Source: a virus. From it: a stretch of 42,334 bases of DNA. Positions 20,516-29,956 of the stretch are shown here, in pieces. A program made the translations under genes and the position numbers. Below the pieces are notes generated by a model that made no database searches, had not been told where the DNA came from, and saw only the letters and a program-made list of their open reading frames with translations. The stretch lies in the IMG/VR virus record IMGVR_UViG_3300036770_002282, positions 1 to 42,334 of that record. One strand, given 5' to 3'. Each line of letters opens with the position of its first letter. Within the stretch, counting starts at the first letter, position 1.

Positions 20516-20916
20516 GTAAATTAGATTTAACAAATAAAGTAAGCCCTTGTTGTAAGAAAAGGATAAAAGAGTTCACTATTGACTCTTTATATCACGGGAA
20601 AGTTGAATGCTACAATTGTTCTTACTGTGAAGGCAATCTAACTAAAACTGAGATACTTAGATTTAATTTAAACAATGAAGTACGATACGAATCTACCTCA
20701 GAAGATAAGTTTTCTGTTCTTGAAGAAAGACTTGAGAAACTTGAAGCTAAATTTAAAGTTGATGAGTATTCTGAAAGAAGTAAGATAAGAATTTTTATTT
20801 TCGAAGAATTAGAAAAATTTGATAACAAGAAAATTACTTATACAGACAGAAACAGAATAACTAACGAGATTATGGAAAAAGTTTACGATTTAATTAAGAG
20901 AATTAAGAACGATTAA
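20512..20916 (+). CDS. Small zinc-ribbon and coiled-coil protein
   Basis: 134 residues. Residues of about 12-45 carry two Cys groups (PCCKKR and CYNCSYC), a likely zinc ribbon; residues 65-90 are a charged coiled coil (VLEERLEKLEAKFK). The layout suggests a nucleic-acid or protein adaptor, but no named family is claimed. It is the last of a coupled three-gene unit. Confidence 0.55.
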   Translation: MSKLDLTNKVSPCCKKRIKEFTIDSLYHGKVECYNCSYCEGNLTKTEILRFNLNNEVRYESTSEDKFSVLEERLEKLEAKFKVDEYSERSKIRIFIFEELEKFDNKKITYTDRNRITNEIMEKVYDLIKRIKND

Positions 20917-20938
20917 AAAGTTATGGTAAAATTATCTC

Positions 20939-20948
20939 AGTAATAGTT
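20939..20948 (+). promoter_or_regulatory. Leader box, site 6 (gene at 20962, plus strand)
   Basis: AGTAATAGTT, then TGAAAGGA before the ATG; ten bases are complementary to the candidate antisense RNA. A -10-like TAAAAT lies just upstream near 20926. This is the only box before a plus-strand gene. Confidence 0.45.
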
Positions 20949-20961
20949 TGAAAGGAAAGTC

Positions 20962-21318
20962 ATGCCTACAGTAACACTAACAGCATTAAAGTATTTAATA
21001 GAAAACCCAACATTAAAACACGATATTGGAGACGGTTATACTATTCAATTTTGTAAAAGAACCTTTAAAGAAAGTGTAATTGTTGTTTTTAAATCCAGGT
21101 CTTTTAAGTACCTAAATTCTAAAGTAATACTTCTATCTCACGGTGAAAATAAAATTGCACAGATTGGGATTGTAAAGGACAAAATAAATGACGAAGAAAC
21201 TTTACTTGATACAACTGCAGGTTTTAATGAAGCTCTTGAAAAATATTCTCTATTAAGAAAACATTACGATAAACTTAAAGAATTATTTGGTGACGCTGTC
21301 AGTTTCGGTAGTAGGTGA
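20962..21318 (+). CDS. Small protein, unknown
   Basis: 118 residues, alpha/beta, beginning MPTVTLTALKYLIENP with two clear strand pairs ('TIQFCKRTF', 'SVIVVFKSRSF') and a helical C-terminus. No family is recognised. GAAAGGA precedes the ATG and the leader box stands before that. Its 3' end overlaps, tail to tail, the HTH gene on the other strand by 36 bases. Confidence 0.55.
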   Translation: MPTVTLTALKYLIENPTLKHDIGDGYTIQFCKRTFKESVIVVFKSRSFKYLNSKVILLSHGENKIAQIGIVKDKINDEETLLDTTAGFNEALEKYSLLRKHYDKLKELFGDAVSFGSR

Positions 21319-21771
21319 TTCTTCAGTTGATAAAACTTCAAACTTCTTCTTAACAGAATCTGGGATTACAATTTGAATATTAGTCTGTGAATGACCTATA
21401 GTATTTGAATTAGTAGTTGTAGTCCTTAGAAACTCAGCAGTTTTAAGTACATCTGAGTACTTTGCCTCACTAACACCTTCTTGGAGTTTCTTGTAAGTGT
21501 TAAGTTCTAAGTCCTTAGCAACTGCTTTAATATACACATCTTTCATCTTGTTTAGTTTTTCTACTTCAGCATTTAACTTTTTAAGAAGAGTGTCGTTAAT
21601 CTCAGAATTAGCTAACTTGTGAATGTGAATAGCACTTACCCCAAACATTTTAGCAATCTCTTTTTGTGTATAGTCTTGAGCAACTAAATCTTTAACTATC
21701 TTTTGCTTAACAGGTTTTGGTACTTTTTTGAAATGTTCTTTAATTTCAGAGTCTACAAATTTCCTACTCAT
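21283..21771 (-). CDS. HTH protein, probable small terminase subunit
   Basis: 162 residues. An N-terminal helix-turn-helix is clear ('YTQKEIAKMFGVSAIHIHKLANS', about residues 34-56), followed by a long helical, coiled-coil region and a Thr/Glu-rich tail. That is the layout of phage small terminase subunits, which bind the packaging site and form a ring. Adjacency to the large terminase supports it, although the gene points the opposite way. A transcription regulator acting on the shared divergent promoter is the main alternative. Start ATG 21771 lies 6 nt after TATAAT; a longer frame to 21849 would run into the large terminase gene. Confidence 0.6.
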   Translation of the reverse strand: MSRKFVDSEIKEHFKKVPKPVKQKIVKDLVAQDYTQKEIAKMFGVSAIHIHKLANSEINDTLLKKLNAEVEKLNKMKDVYIKAVAKDLELNTYKKLQEGVSEAKYSDVLKTAEFLRTTTTNSNTIGHSQTNIQIVIPDSVKKKFEVLSTEESPTTETDSVTK

Positions 21772-21777
21772 AATGAT

Positions 21778-21803
21778 ATTATAACCTATAATACTAAAAT
21801 ATG
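21778..21803. promoter_or_regulatory. Overlapping divergent promoters, terS-like (-) / terL (+)
   Basis: Minus strand TATAAT at 21783-21778 ends 6 nt before the ATG of the HTH gene. Plus strand TATAAT at 21787-21792 ends 8 nt before the ATG of terL. The two -10 boxes are only 3 bp apart, so both promoters can hardly be occupied at once. Confidence 0.6.
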
Positions 21804-23087
21804 AGAGATTTTCACCCAGCACAACTTGAGATTTATGAAAACCCAGCAAGGTTTAAAGTAGTTTGTGCTGGAAGAAGATTTGGCAAAAGTGAGCTTTCTA
21901 TCATCTCGATGATGTACTTTGCCCTACTTAACCCGTCAGCTAAAGTAGTTTACTTTGCCCCAACTATTTCCCAAGCCCGTGACATTGTTTGGAACAATCT
22001 TAAAAACTATTCTAAAGAGGCAGGTCTTTGGGCTGGAGAACCAAATGAATCCAGAATGGAAATTCCAATTAAAAACTTAGATAAAAACGGCCACCTCCTT
22101 CCAAGTACATCTGTTATTTGGCTTCGTGGTACTGAAAACATTGAGTCTGCCAGAGGTAATAAAATTGATTACCTTGTCGTTGACGAGGTTGCGTCAATGC
22201 GAAACTGGAGTTATATCTGGAGTGATGTACTGCGTCCTACTCTAACTGACTCTAAAGGACATGCGATGTTTATCTCAACTCCTAAAGGGTTCAATCATTT
22301 TTACGAGATGTTTAATAGGTCGGTAAATGACCCAGACTACGCTTCATTTAGATTTACTTCTTACGATAATCCTTTCCTTGACAAAGACGAATTAGAAAAA
22401 GCAAAGTTAGAAGTAACAGAAGACTCGTTTAAACAAGAGTATATGGCTGAATTTGTGTCAGTATCTGGTCAAGTCTACAAAGAATTTGATGTAGTCAGTC
22501 AGTTTAAGGTGGTTGATTACGACCCATTCTTAGAAGTAAATGTAACTATGGACTTTGGAGTTAATGACCCAACAGCGATTATCTGGATACAGCCAAATGG
22601 AAATGAATTTAGAATTATTGACTATCACGAAGAACAAAATGCTAATGTAGATTACTTTGCAGCTCTTATCAAGTCTAAACCATACCGAGAACCTTCTCTT
22701 TTTACAGGAGACCCTGCGGGTAATGCAAGGTCTATTGTTACTAATACTTCCCCTATTGAGGAGTACGCAAGACACGGAATACATATTAGAACTAAAACTG
22801 GTGTCAAAATTCCAGAACAAATCAGAATTACTCACAAATATATGCGTTCTTTGTATGTTGACAATAAACTTGAGAGGTTAAGGGACTGTTTACTTAACTA
22901 CAGATATCCAGACAGAAAAGCAAATATGTTTTCGACCAGTAATGAAACCCCAATCCACGATGAGTATTCCCACGCTATGAGGGCACTTGAGTATTATTTT
23001 GTAAATGTAGACGGAGGAGGATTTATGAGAAAGTACAACGATATACTACTTCCACAAAACGATGTCTCCAAATGGACTTTTGAGTAG
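21801..23087 (+). CDS. terL: Terminase large subunit
   Basis: 428 residues. The ATPase domain shows Walker A AGRRFGKS (residues 23-30), Walker B DYLVVDE (123-129) and the coupling motif 'AMFISTPKG'. The nuclease domain shows the acidic residues of an RNase-H fold: MDFGVNDPT (about 249), TGDPAG (about 303) and HDEYSHAMRAL near the end. It drives DNA into the prohead through the portal and cuts the concatemer. The portal gene follows after 19 bases. Length and motif spacing are normal for the family. Confidence 0.97.
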   Translation: MRDFHPAQLEIYENPARFKVVCAGRRFGKSELSIISMMYFALLNPSAKVVYFAPTISQARDIVWNNLKNYSKEAGLWAGEPNESRMEIPIKNLDKNGHLLPSTSVIWLRGTENIESARGNKIDYLVVDEVASMRNWSYIWSDVLRPTLTDSKGHAMFISTPKGFNHFYEMFNRSVNDPDYASFRFTSYDNPFLDKDELEKAKLEVTEDSFKQEYMAEFVSVSGQVYKEFDVVSQFKVVDYDPFLEVNVTMDFGVNDPTAIIWIQPNGNEFRIIDYHEEQNANVDYFAALIKSKPYREPSLFTGDPAGNARSIVTNTSPIEEYARHGIHIRTKTGVKIPEQIRITHKYMRSLYVDNKLERLRDCLLNYRYPDRKANMFSTSNETPIHDEYSHAMRALEYYFVNVDGGGFMRKYNDILLPQNDVSKWTFE

Positions 23088-23094
23088 GATTTAG

Positions 23095-23109
23095 TATTGA
23101 TTTAGTATG
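23095..23109 (+). promoter_or_regulatory. -10-like element of leaderless start (portal)
   Basis: TTTAG-TATTGA-TTTAGT-ATG: hexamer 23095-23100, ATG 23107. The match to a -10 is weaker than at other sites, but the spacing is again 6. Confidence 0.4.
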
Positions 23110-25176
23110 GACAATAAAAATAATCCACCAATTAACCAAATTCCAGAAGTAAACGCAATGGATAACGGGTACAATGAACTTTTTGCTGAAGTTAACTACC
23201 ATTATACCTACGGAACACAAGATATGGAAACCCGAAAGTTAAGAAAAAACGGGTGGGACGATATTGTTAAAGCATATTACGGAAGATTACCAAATAACTG
23301 GCCTTATTTATCAAGAGTAGTTGACCCAGTAATCAGAACTGCTCTCATTGAGAAGACTTCAAGACTATTTAACGGAAAATTAAGGGGTGTTGTTGTACCA
23401 AGAGAGACAGGAGATGCTATTAAAGCTAAAATTATTAACGCAGTTCTTGACTATTACTGGGATAATGCCCAACTTGGTGGCTCAATGCTTGAGAAATGGG
23501 CACTTATGGACACTTATACAAGACTATTTGGGGCAGCATTTGCCCTTTGCTACTGGAGAAAGACCGATGATTACGATGGAGTCGAGTTTAAAGTACTTGA
23601 TAACAGAGATGTATTTGTTGATTACCAAGCAAACTCAGTTAAAAATGCAAACTGGGTACAAGTAAGAGAGTGGAAAACACTACAAGAACTAAAAAACACC
23701 ACACTTGATGGTGAAAGTTTATACGAAAATTTAGATGAATTAGAAAAAATAATGCTTGCTGAGTATCAAGGTGATAGAAGAGACACCAGATACACTTCAA
23801 TGGTTAAACAACTAAGAGGACTTGAAGATAGAGTCGGACAAGACATCTACTTTAAGACTGTTGAGGTTGTAACCGAATATAGAAAAGACAGATGGGTAAC
23901 ATTTACCCCAAGATATGGACTTATTTTACGAGATATTGAAAATCCTCTCGATTCAAAGATTATTCCTATTGTTCAATTAAGATATTACCAAAACGGAGAT
24001 GATGTTTATGGTGAAAGTGAATTTGAAGCAGTACTTCCAATTCAAAGAGCAATTAATGCTAACCTTTGTGCTTTCCAAGACCAAATCAACTTCTCTCTAA
24101 GACCTCCAATTAAGGTGGCAAACAACGCAGACGGAGTTAGACTTGACACAATCGTGTATGCACCTAATGCTTTGTGGCTTACAGGTTCTACACCTAACAA
24201 TATTATCGAACACCAATCTGGAACACAAGTTGTTCAACAATTCTCAACTACTTACCAGGTATTAAAGTCAGCTTTCAACACAGCACTTGGTGAATTATCA
24301 TCTGGAGTTTCAAATGTAAACCCAACTGCTACCGAAAAGACAGCAACTGAAGTAAGAGCAACTTTCACACAGATGCAATCCAGAGACCAATACAACCAAC
24401 TCTTTTTAACAGAAGCTTTAAAAGACCAAATGGTGATGTGGATTAGACTTATCCAACAATTTCTTTTTGACGACCCAACTAAATACGAGATTATCTTTAA
24501 GATAACTGGTATGGATATGTTAAACGAACTAAAGAGATACGCACTTGACGACATGGAAGTTCCAGATGAGGTTACAACCCAAATGGCTGACATGATTTCA
24601 CAAGACCCTAACATGGCAGATACTGATGTTATTCAAACTATGATTGAAAACACAGCTATCCCTGCTTACCCAGTCAATATGAAACCATCTTCAAGAAATG
24701 GTGAATTTGCACCTAAGATGGAAATGGATAAGTACGGGGAGTTCGCAGTTTTAAGAGTTACACCAGAAGATTTAGAAGGTCAATATGATTACATTCCAGA
24801 TGTTAAATCAATGGCTATTGGAACTAACGACCAGTTAATAAATGGAAGAAACCAACTATTAACAATTCTATTAAATCCAAATGTAACAGCACAATTACAA
24901 AGTGAGGGAGACAGAATTAAAGTAAAAGATTTAATTATCGCAATAGCGGAAGATAACGGAGTAAGAAATGCAGGAAAATTTTTTGAATCAGTACAAACAG
25001 GAGCTGGACAACCAGGTATGGGAGGAGGACTTCCAACCGACATTAACCAAGCAGCAGGAGGAATTATTAACCCAAGCCAAATTAATCTTGGAGGTGCAGG
25101 AGCACAAGGGCTTCCAACATCTACTGAGCTTTTTAATGGGCAAGGTGCAGGAGTTTCCCAACCCATCGGTCTATAA
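23107..25176 (+). CDS. Portal protein (head-tail connector)
   Basis: 689 residues, the size of podoviral portals. It follows terL and shows 'NGWDDIVKAYYGRLPNNWPYLSRVVDPVIRTALIEK'-type entry helices, a 'YYQNGDDVYGESEFEAVLPIQRAINA' segment typical of portal wing and stem regions, 'ATEKTATEVRATFTQMQSRDQY' and a Gly/Gln-rich disordered C-terminus. Twelve copies would form the ring through which DNA enters and leaves the head. No nuclease or protease domain is fused. (Segment strings are shortened in the assignment; the key residues are the NGDDVYGES turn and the ERA-like helices.). Confidence 0.88.
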   Translation: MDNKNNPPINQIPEVNAMDNGYNELFAEVNYHYTYGTQDMETRKLRKNGWDDIVKAYYGRLPNNWPYLSRVVDPVIRTALIEKTSRLFNGKLRGVVVPRETGDAIKAKIINAVLDYYWDNAQLGGSMLEKWALMDTYTRLFGAAFALCYWRKTDDYDGVEFKVLDNRDVFVDYQANSVKNANWVQVREWKTLQELKNTTLDGESLYENLDELEKIMLAEYQGDRRDTRYTSMVKQLRGLEDRVGQDIYFKTVEVVTEYRKDRWVTFTPRYGLILRDIENPLDSKIIPIVQLRYYQNGDDVYGESEFEAVLPIQRAINANLCAFQDQINFSLRPPIKVANNADGVRLDTIVYAPNALWLTGSTPNNIIEHQSGTQVVQQFSTTYQVLKSAFNTALGELSSGVSNVNPTATEKTATEVRATFTQMQSRDQYNQLFLTEALKDQMVMWIRLIQQFLFDDPTKYEIIFKITGMDMLNELKRYALDDMEVPDEVTTQMADMISQDPNMADTDVIQTMIENTAIPAYPVNMKPSSRNGEFAPKMEMDKYGEFAVLRVTPEDLEGQYDYIPDVKSMAIGTNDQLINGRNQLLTILLNPNVTAQLQSEGDRIKVKDLIIAIAEDNGVRNAGKFFESVQTGAGQPGMGGGLPTDINQAAGGIINPSQINLGGAGAQGLPTSTELFNGQGAGVSQPIGL

Positions 25177-25195
25177 AACTTCAGAAGAGTTAGCG

Positions 25196-25321
25196 ATGGC
25201 TTATAATAAACAGTATGGAAAAGCAGAACTTATCAGAGAGTACAACCAATTCATCACAAGTCAAAGAGCAATCATTGACAACATCACAGGAAGTGTTGGG
25301 CAAGTCACAGATTCCGAGTAA
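25196..25321 (+). CDS. Very small protein after portal (41 aa), unknown
   Basis: A 41-residue helical ORF, MAYNKQYGKA...QVTDSE. A weak AGAAGAG stands about nine bases before the ATG. It fits the space between portal and the next small ORF, on the same strand. It is of unknown function and is listed because the position is otherwise empty and the frame is clean. Confidence 0.4.
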   Translation: MAYNKQYGKAELIREYNQFITSQRAIIDNITGSVGQVTDSE

Positions 25322-25325
25322 GTTG

Positions 25326-25457
25326 CATACAACAATCTTAAAGATTGAAAAATGTAACCATTCTTTTAAAAGAGTAAGACCTAATCAAGTCGAATGTATT
25401 AAATGTGGATACGGATTATTCGATTCACCAGAAAAACCTTTTGTATTGACAAGATAA
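25326..25457 (+). CDS. Small zinc-finger-like protein (43 aa)
   Basis: A short ORF with C...H and C..C ligands in 'KCNHSFKRVRPNQVECIKCG', a probable single zinc-binding knuckle. The start is uncertain: TTG 25326 keeps the finger with little overlap; an ATG at 25215 in the same frame would overlap the preceding small ORF. It lies between portal and the internal virion protein, so it may be a virion or assembly component. No family is recognised. Confidence 0.45.
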   Translation, partial: HTTILKIEKCNHSFKRVRPNQVECIKCGYGLFDSPEKPFVLTR

Positions 25458-25462
25458 TATTG

Positions 25463-25479
25463 TATTAATTTTGTATATG
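25463..25479 (+). promoter_or_regulatory. -10 element before internal virion protein
   Basis: TATTG-TATTAA (25463-25468), then 8 nt, then ATG 25477. A TTGTAT hexamer lies 16 bp upstream. Confidence 0.4.
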
Positions 25480-26700
25480 AACGAAGCATATTGGAATTTA
25501 TATAGTGGTGCAGGAACAAAATCAAGTAAACCACAAATGTCAAAAGCACCACAGATGTCAAAAGTACAACCTGCGATGTCAAAAATTACTGATACAGCTG
25601 CTTCATCACAAGCAAGATATAACCAAATGTTTGGTGCATCTACTCCTAAAGCAAGTACATCAAAACCATCAACTTCTTCTAAGTCATCAAGTTCTTCAAA
25701 GTCATCAAGTTCTTCAAAACCTAAGACTCCTTCAAAACCACAAAAAACACCTGAAGAAATTTACCAAGATGAAGTAAGAAAACAAATTGAAAATGCTTAC
25801 AAAGAACAAACTACTTATTTAGGCGGACTTGAACAACAATTAACTTCTGCGTTACCTGGACAATTAGAAGGTATCAGAGGTCAATACGAATCTTATCTAC
25901 CACAATTACAAGAGCAGTTATCTTTACAACAAGAGACTGGTGCTCAACAACAAGAAGCTTTAAGACAACAAGAACAACAACTTTTCTCACAAGTAAGAAG
26001 AGGTGCTGAAGAGCAAGGTCTAAGAGCTGTACAACAATTTGGTGGGGTAGGTGGTTCATCTGCTGCCCAAGCTGCTGGCGAATTAATTGCCAGAGAACAA
26101 CTAAGACAACAAGGAGCAATTCAACAACAAAGAGTTGCAGGTATTGAGAATATCAATACACAATTAAGAGCAATTCAATCAGAGTACAACTCAAATGTTA
26201 ATAAACTAAATCTCGAAAAAGAGAGGGCACTTACTTCTGCAAGAGACCAATTTAATAAGCAAATTAACGACATTAAAGCAGCAAAAGCACAAGCTGGTGT
26301 TACTAAAGCAAGTCAAACTATTTCAGCACTACAGGAATTTGCTGCAAGAAGAAGGCAAATTGAAGACCAAGCAACTGCACTACAGACAAACCTTACACTT
26401 GCAAGAGAACAAGCTGCAATGAATGCTCAAAATTTAGCTTTAAGTCAAAGGGTTACACAACAAAATATTAACTTCCCAACTGGCGGTGCGATAGATAATA
26501 CCCCAACAGTTACTGCAGGAAGAGCAAATCTTATTGCTTCCTTATCAGCAGGAGCTACAACACAAGACCAATTAAATCAAAATCTTGCTCCTTACGGGCT
26601 AAGGTTTATTGGTAGAGAACCAAACTCACCAGATGTATTACTATTCCAATCTTCAAACGGGGCAGTAATCGACAGTAAGGGTAATGTAAGAACCCAATAA
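25477..26700 (+). CDS. Internal virion protein, Gln-rich coiled coil
   Basis: 407 residues. Residues of about 30-95 are a low-complexity Ser/Lys/Pro linker; residues 95-330 are a long Gln-, Ala- and Glu-rich coiled coil ('LQEQLSLQQETGAQQQEALRQQ', shortened); the C-terminus is a small compact domain. Such proteins between portal and a giant partner are ejected internal (core) proteins in podoviruses. It would sit on the portal inside the head. The start at ATG 25477 follows a -10 element; a TTG six bases earlier is in frame but less likely. The heavy use of CAA agrees with the phage's own tRNA-Gln(UUG). Confidence 0.65.
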   Translation: MNEAYWNLYSGAGTKSSKPQMSKAPQMSKVQPAMSKITDTAASSQARYNQMFGASTPKASTSKPSTSSKSSSSSKSSSSSKPKTPSKPQKTPEEIYQDEVRKQIENAYKEQTTYLGGLEQQLTSALPGQLEGIRGQYESYLPQLQEQLSLQQETGAQQQEALRQQEQQLFSQVRRGAEEQGLRAVQQFGGVGGSSAAQAAGELIAREQLRQQGAIQQQRVAGIENINTQLRAIQSEYNSNVNKLNLEKERALTSARDQFNKQINDIKAAKAQAGVTKASQTISALQEFAARRRQIEDQATALQTNLTLAREQAAMNAQNLALSQRVTQQNINFPTGGAIDNTPTVTAGRANLIASLSAGATTQDQLNQNLAPYGLRFIGREPNSPDVLLFQSSNGAVIDSKGNVRTQ

Positions 26701-26707
26701 TTTTTAG

Positions 26708-26722
26708 TATTATTGGACTATG
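26708..26722 (+). promoter_or_regulatory. -10 element of leaderless start
   Basis: TTTTTAG-TATTAT-TGGACT-ATG: hexamer 26708-26713, ATG 26720, spacing 6, no ribosome site. Confidence 0.55.
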
Positions 26723-29700
26723 GACACAAAACAACAAGCAGTCGACCAGGCAATATCCAACTTTACAAATATGAAAGCTGCGGTTTCACAGCCTGCACCT
26801 TCTCAACCACAACAACCACAACAATGGAGTTATATTGAACAAGGTTTAAATTTTGGTAAACCATTTGGGGAAACTGGACTTGGAACAATTCCTGGAATGT
26901 TTGGTAATTTTGTTGTTCAGTCTGTACAAGATATTTTAAATATTCCTTCTAATGTTATTGGAGGTGGAATTGATATTTCAAGAGGTGATTACTACAAAGG
27001 TGCTGGAAGAATTGGGCAAGGTATTTTTGATGCCGCAACTACATTCTTTGCTCCAGCTAAAGCTCTTAAAGGAGTTAAAGCACTTAAAGCAGCAGACGCG
27101 GCGGCACCTGGAATTAAACAAATTATTTCAACTGGAGCTAAAGAAGGTGCTATTTACGGCGGTATTAGTGGCGGATTTCAAGGACTACAACAAGCACAAA
27201 ATGTTGCTCCAGAACAAAGATTACAAACTATATTTGGTAATGTAGGTTTAGGTACTTTAGGGGGAGCTTTCGTAGGAGGAGGACTTGCAGGACTTGGCGG
27301 GGGTTATTCAAGAATATTTAAACCTTTACAAGACGAAACAGATAATTTAGCAAAATTTAATGCAGGTGAATCCCCAGCAACTGAGAACTTTACGGTTGAT
27401 AAAAACGGGGTATTCAACATAAACCCTATTAAGAAAAGTGACTATGAAGTTAAAGGTGATATTAGTGTTGGTAGAACTAAAACTCAAACATTAAAAACAC
27501 AAGGTGGTAAAACTGAAACATTTGAAATCCCTTCTCCAAGTAAGTGGAATCAGATATTCGCACCAGTTAAAGAATTAAACATAAATATTCAAAACTTATT
27601 CCAAGATTGGGTGAACCAAAGAAAAGCAACTTTTATTCAAGGTCTTATCAAGTACAAAGAGTTTGAAGACTTAGCTAAACTTGGAAGACAAGGAATTATC
27701 GCATTTCAAAAAGGTGAGTCTGGTAAAAGATTTGCTGATGTTAAAAAATACTTTGATGAAAAGTACTCTTTACTAAAATCTAAAAATGTTCAGTTAGGTT
27801 ACCTTGACAATTACTTACCACAACTATGGGCAGATAGTGCCGAAACAGTTGCGGAAGCTTTTACAAAACCACAAAACAGGAGATTAACACAACAACCAGA
27901 GTTTACCTTATCAAGGGTTATTGAAGACTACGAAACTGGTATTAAAAAAGGACTTACACCAAGATATGAAAACATAGCCCAACTTATTCAATGGTACGAA
28001 CAAACAGCAAACAAAGCACTTGCTGATAGGGATTTCTTTGCAAAATTGATAAACGGCGGGTACATTTCACCAGGAGGTAAAGCACCTTCTTCTTGGGTTG
28101 ATTTAAGTACTAACTTCCCAAAATACAAAACAAGAGTCGGTACTGATAAAGAAATATTTCAAAATTACAAAGCAAGTCCAGAACTTGCCCGAGTTATTAA
28201 CAATTACTTAGACACAGGAAATGTAAACTTCCTTTCAACAGTTGCTAACTATTTATCAGATGTAAAACAAAGAATGTTAACATTTGGTCTTGCTAATACT
28301 GGTGTAAATGCTCACGGTATAAACATTTTGGTAAGAAACACTCTTTTCTCAGGTAACCCACTTGCTGGATTTGGACAGGCTGCTTACTTTTTAGTTAATC
28401 CTAAAGCTGCTCAAAGATATATAGATGCTAATTTAAATAAAATGGACTTTGCTATTAAGTCAGGACTTAATGTCTCAGCTAAAGATTTAGCAGACCTTAA
28501 TGCCAATAAACCAGACCAATACTTTAATACCAAAACTTTATTACAAGATAAGGCAACTAAGTTTGGTGAGAAATGGAATGAATGGTTTGAAAAACCACTA
28601 TTTAACCAAATTATACCTGCTCTCAAAACAGAGAAGTTTTACCAAGTATATGATGACTTAAAAGTAAGCATGCCAGAAAAAGATGCAGCTAAAAGAGCAG
28701 CTGAAATTGTAAATGGTGTATTTGGTGGAATTAACACCGAACAACTCGGAAGAAGTAAAGAAACTCAAGATATGATTAGACTTTTACTTCTTGCCCCAGA
28801 CTGGTTTGCTACAAACTTCTACGAGATACCAAGAGGTGTTCTTAAATCCTTTACTGATAAGGAGTATAAGGCATACGGAACATTCGCCAGAAACATGGTT
28901 TTTGCTTATGTAAGTGCTAATGTACATAACAAAATGCTATCTGGTCATTATATGTGGGAAAACGAACCAGGACAGAAGTTTAATATTGACACAGGTATGT
29001 ATGACCCAACAGGTAAAAAGATATATGTAAACTTGTTCGGTACTGCTGCTGATTTTGTAAGACTTCCATTTGATGTGTTTTCTGGATTTTTAGAAGGCGA
29101 TAATACAAGAGCTCAAACTATTATAAGAAATAGGTTGTCCCCTGCTCTTGGTACTGCTATATCTGTTGTATACAATAGAGATTATTTAGGAAGACCTATA
29201 TTAGATAAAGATATGTATGGAAATCCAATAGCCCCAGAACAAGAGTTATTAAATGTTACAAATGTAATTCAAGGTGCTGTAGGATACCCTAACTTTATTC
29301 AAGAAGGTATAAGATTATACACCGATTACTTAGCTGGTAAACCAGTTAATTACACAGAAGCAATCGCAAAATCACTTGAGATTCCTTTAAGATTTAAAGC
29401 AGAGACTGGTGAACTTGTGAGAGTTAGAGAAGATAGAGATAAAAGAAGAGCAGAATTATCCGAAGCGATTAAAAATAACGATACTGCAAAAGCCAACGAA
29501 CTATCACAAAACTTTACTAAAAAAGAAGTACAAAACATTATTAGTAGTTTGGTTGAAAGAGATACAAAAGTGGGACTTAATACACAAGAGAAATTTATTT
29601 ATTCAATGTCTAAAGGAGAAATTAGTGATTTACTTAAAACAAATCCAGACCTTGCCCCAGCAGTTGATAAAGTTAAATACTTAAAAGAACTTGAAAGTCA

Positions 29701-29920
29701 AAACAATACTTACGATAGTTTCTTAAATATGCAATTTAAACCAGATGAGACTGCAGGTAAAGGAAGAGTCTCCTTTAAACCTTTATCTGGTAAGACTTCT
29801 GGAACAAGGGTAAGAAAAGGTAGAAAAGTTAGAATAAGAAAACCAAGAATTGCTAAAGCAAGGAAACCTAAAAAGATTAAAGAACCTAAAATTAAAAAGC
29901 TAAAAGCTGTAAGAATTTAG
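26720..29920 (+). CDS. Giant internal virion protein with basic tail
   Basis: 1066 residues. An N-terminal Gln/Pro linker (about 20-38) is followed by a glycine- and alanine-rich, membrane-compatible region (about 75-205, with GGISGGFQG and GGAFVGGGLAGLGGG), a long mixed soluble region (205-960), and a C-terminal ~50 residues that are almost entirely Lys/Arg/Pro (RVRKGRKVRIRKPRIAKARK). The layout fits an ejected core protein: membrane insertion at one end and DNA contact at the other. I see no lytic transglycosylase motif. Its position next to the coiled-coil protein and its size agree with T7 gp15/gp16-like partners, without detectable sequence likeness. Confidence 0.65.
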   Translation: MDTKQQAVDQAISNFTNMKAAVSQPAPSQPQQPQQWSYIEQGLNFGKPFGETGLGTIPGMFGNFVVQSVQDILNIPSNVIGGGIDISRGDYYKGAGRIGQGIFDAATTFFAPAKALKGVKALKAADAAAPGIKQIISTGAKEGAIYGGISGGFQGLQQAQNVAPEQRLQTIFGNVGLGTLGGAFVGGGLAGLGGGYSRIFKPLQDETDNLAKFNAGESPATENFTVDKNGVFNINPIKKSDYEVKGDISVGRTKTQTLKTQGGKTETFEIPSPSKWNQIFAPVKELNINIQNLFQDWVNQRKATFIQGLIKYKEFEDLAKLGRQGIIAFQKGESGKRFADVKKYFDEKYSLLKSKNVQLGYLDNYLPQLWADSAETVAEAFTKPQNRRLTQQPEFTLSRVIEDYETGIKKGLTPRYENIAQLIQWYEQTANKALADRDFFAKLINGGYISPGGKAPSSWVDLSTNFPKYKTRVGTDKEIFQNYKASPELARVINNYLDTGNVNFLSTVANYLSDVKQRMLTFGLANTGVNAHGINILVRNTLFSGNPLAGFGQAAYFLVNPKAAQRYIDANLNKMDFAIKSGLNVSAKDLADLNANKPDQYFNTKTLLQDKATKFGEKWNEWFEKPLFNQIIPALKTEKFYQVYDDLKVSMPEKDAAKRAAEIVNGVFGGINTEQLGRSKETQDMIRLLLLAPDWFATNFYEIPRGVLKSFTDKEYKAYGTFARNMVFAYVSANVHNKMLSGHYMWENEPGQKFNIDTGMYDPTGKKIYVNLFGTAADFVRLPFDVFSGFLEGDNTRAQTIIRNRLSPALGTAISVVYNRDYLGRPILDKDMYGNPIAPEQELLNVTNVIQGAVGYPNFIQEGIRLYTDYLAGKPVNYTEAIAKSLEIPLRFKAETGELVRVREDRDKRRAELSEAIKNNDTAKANELSQNFTKKEVQNIISSLVERDTKVGLNTQEKFIYSMSKGEISDLLKTNPDLAPAVDKVKYLKELESQNNTYDSFLNMQFKPDETAGKGRVSFKPLSGKTSGTRVRKGRKVRIRKPRIAKARKPKKIKEPKIKKLKAVRI

Positions 29921-29956
29921 TATTAGTTAATTAGTAAAATTTTGAAAGGATTGATT

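Noticed and set aside
25874-26119. Minus-strand frame rich in Leu and Val that looks like a membrane protein
   Set aside because: It is the antisense of CAA-rich coding sequence of the Gln-rich virion protein; CAA reads as TTG on the other strand, giving false Leu runs.
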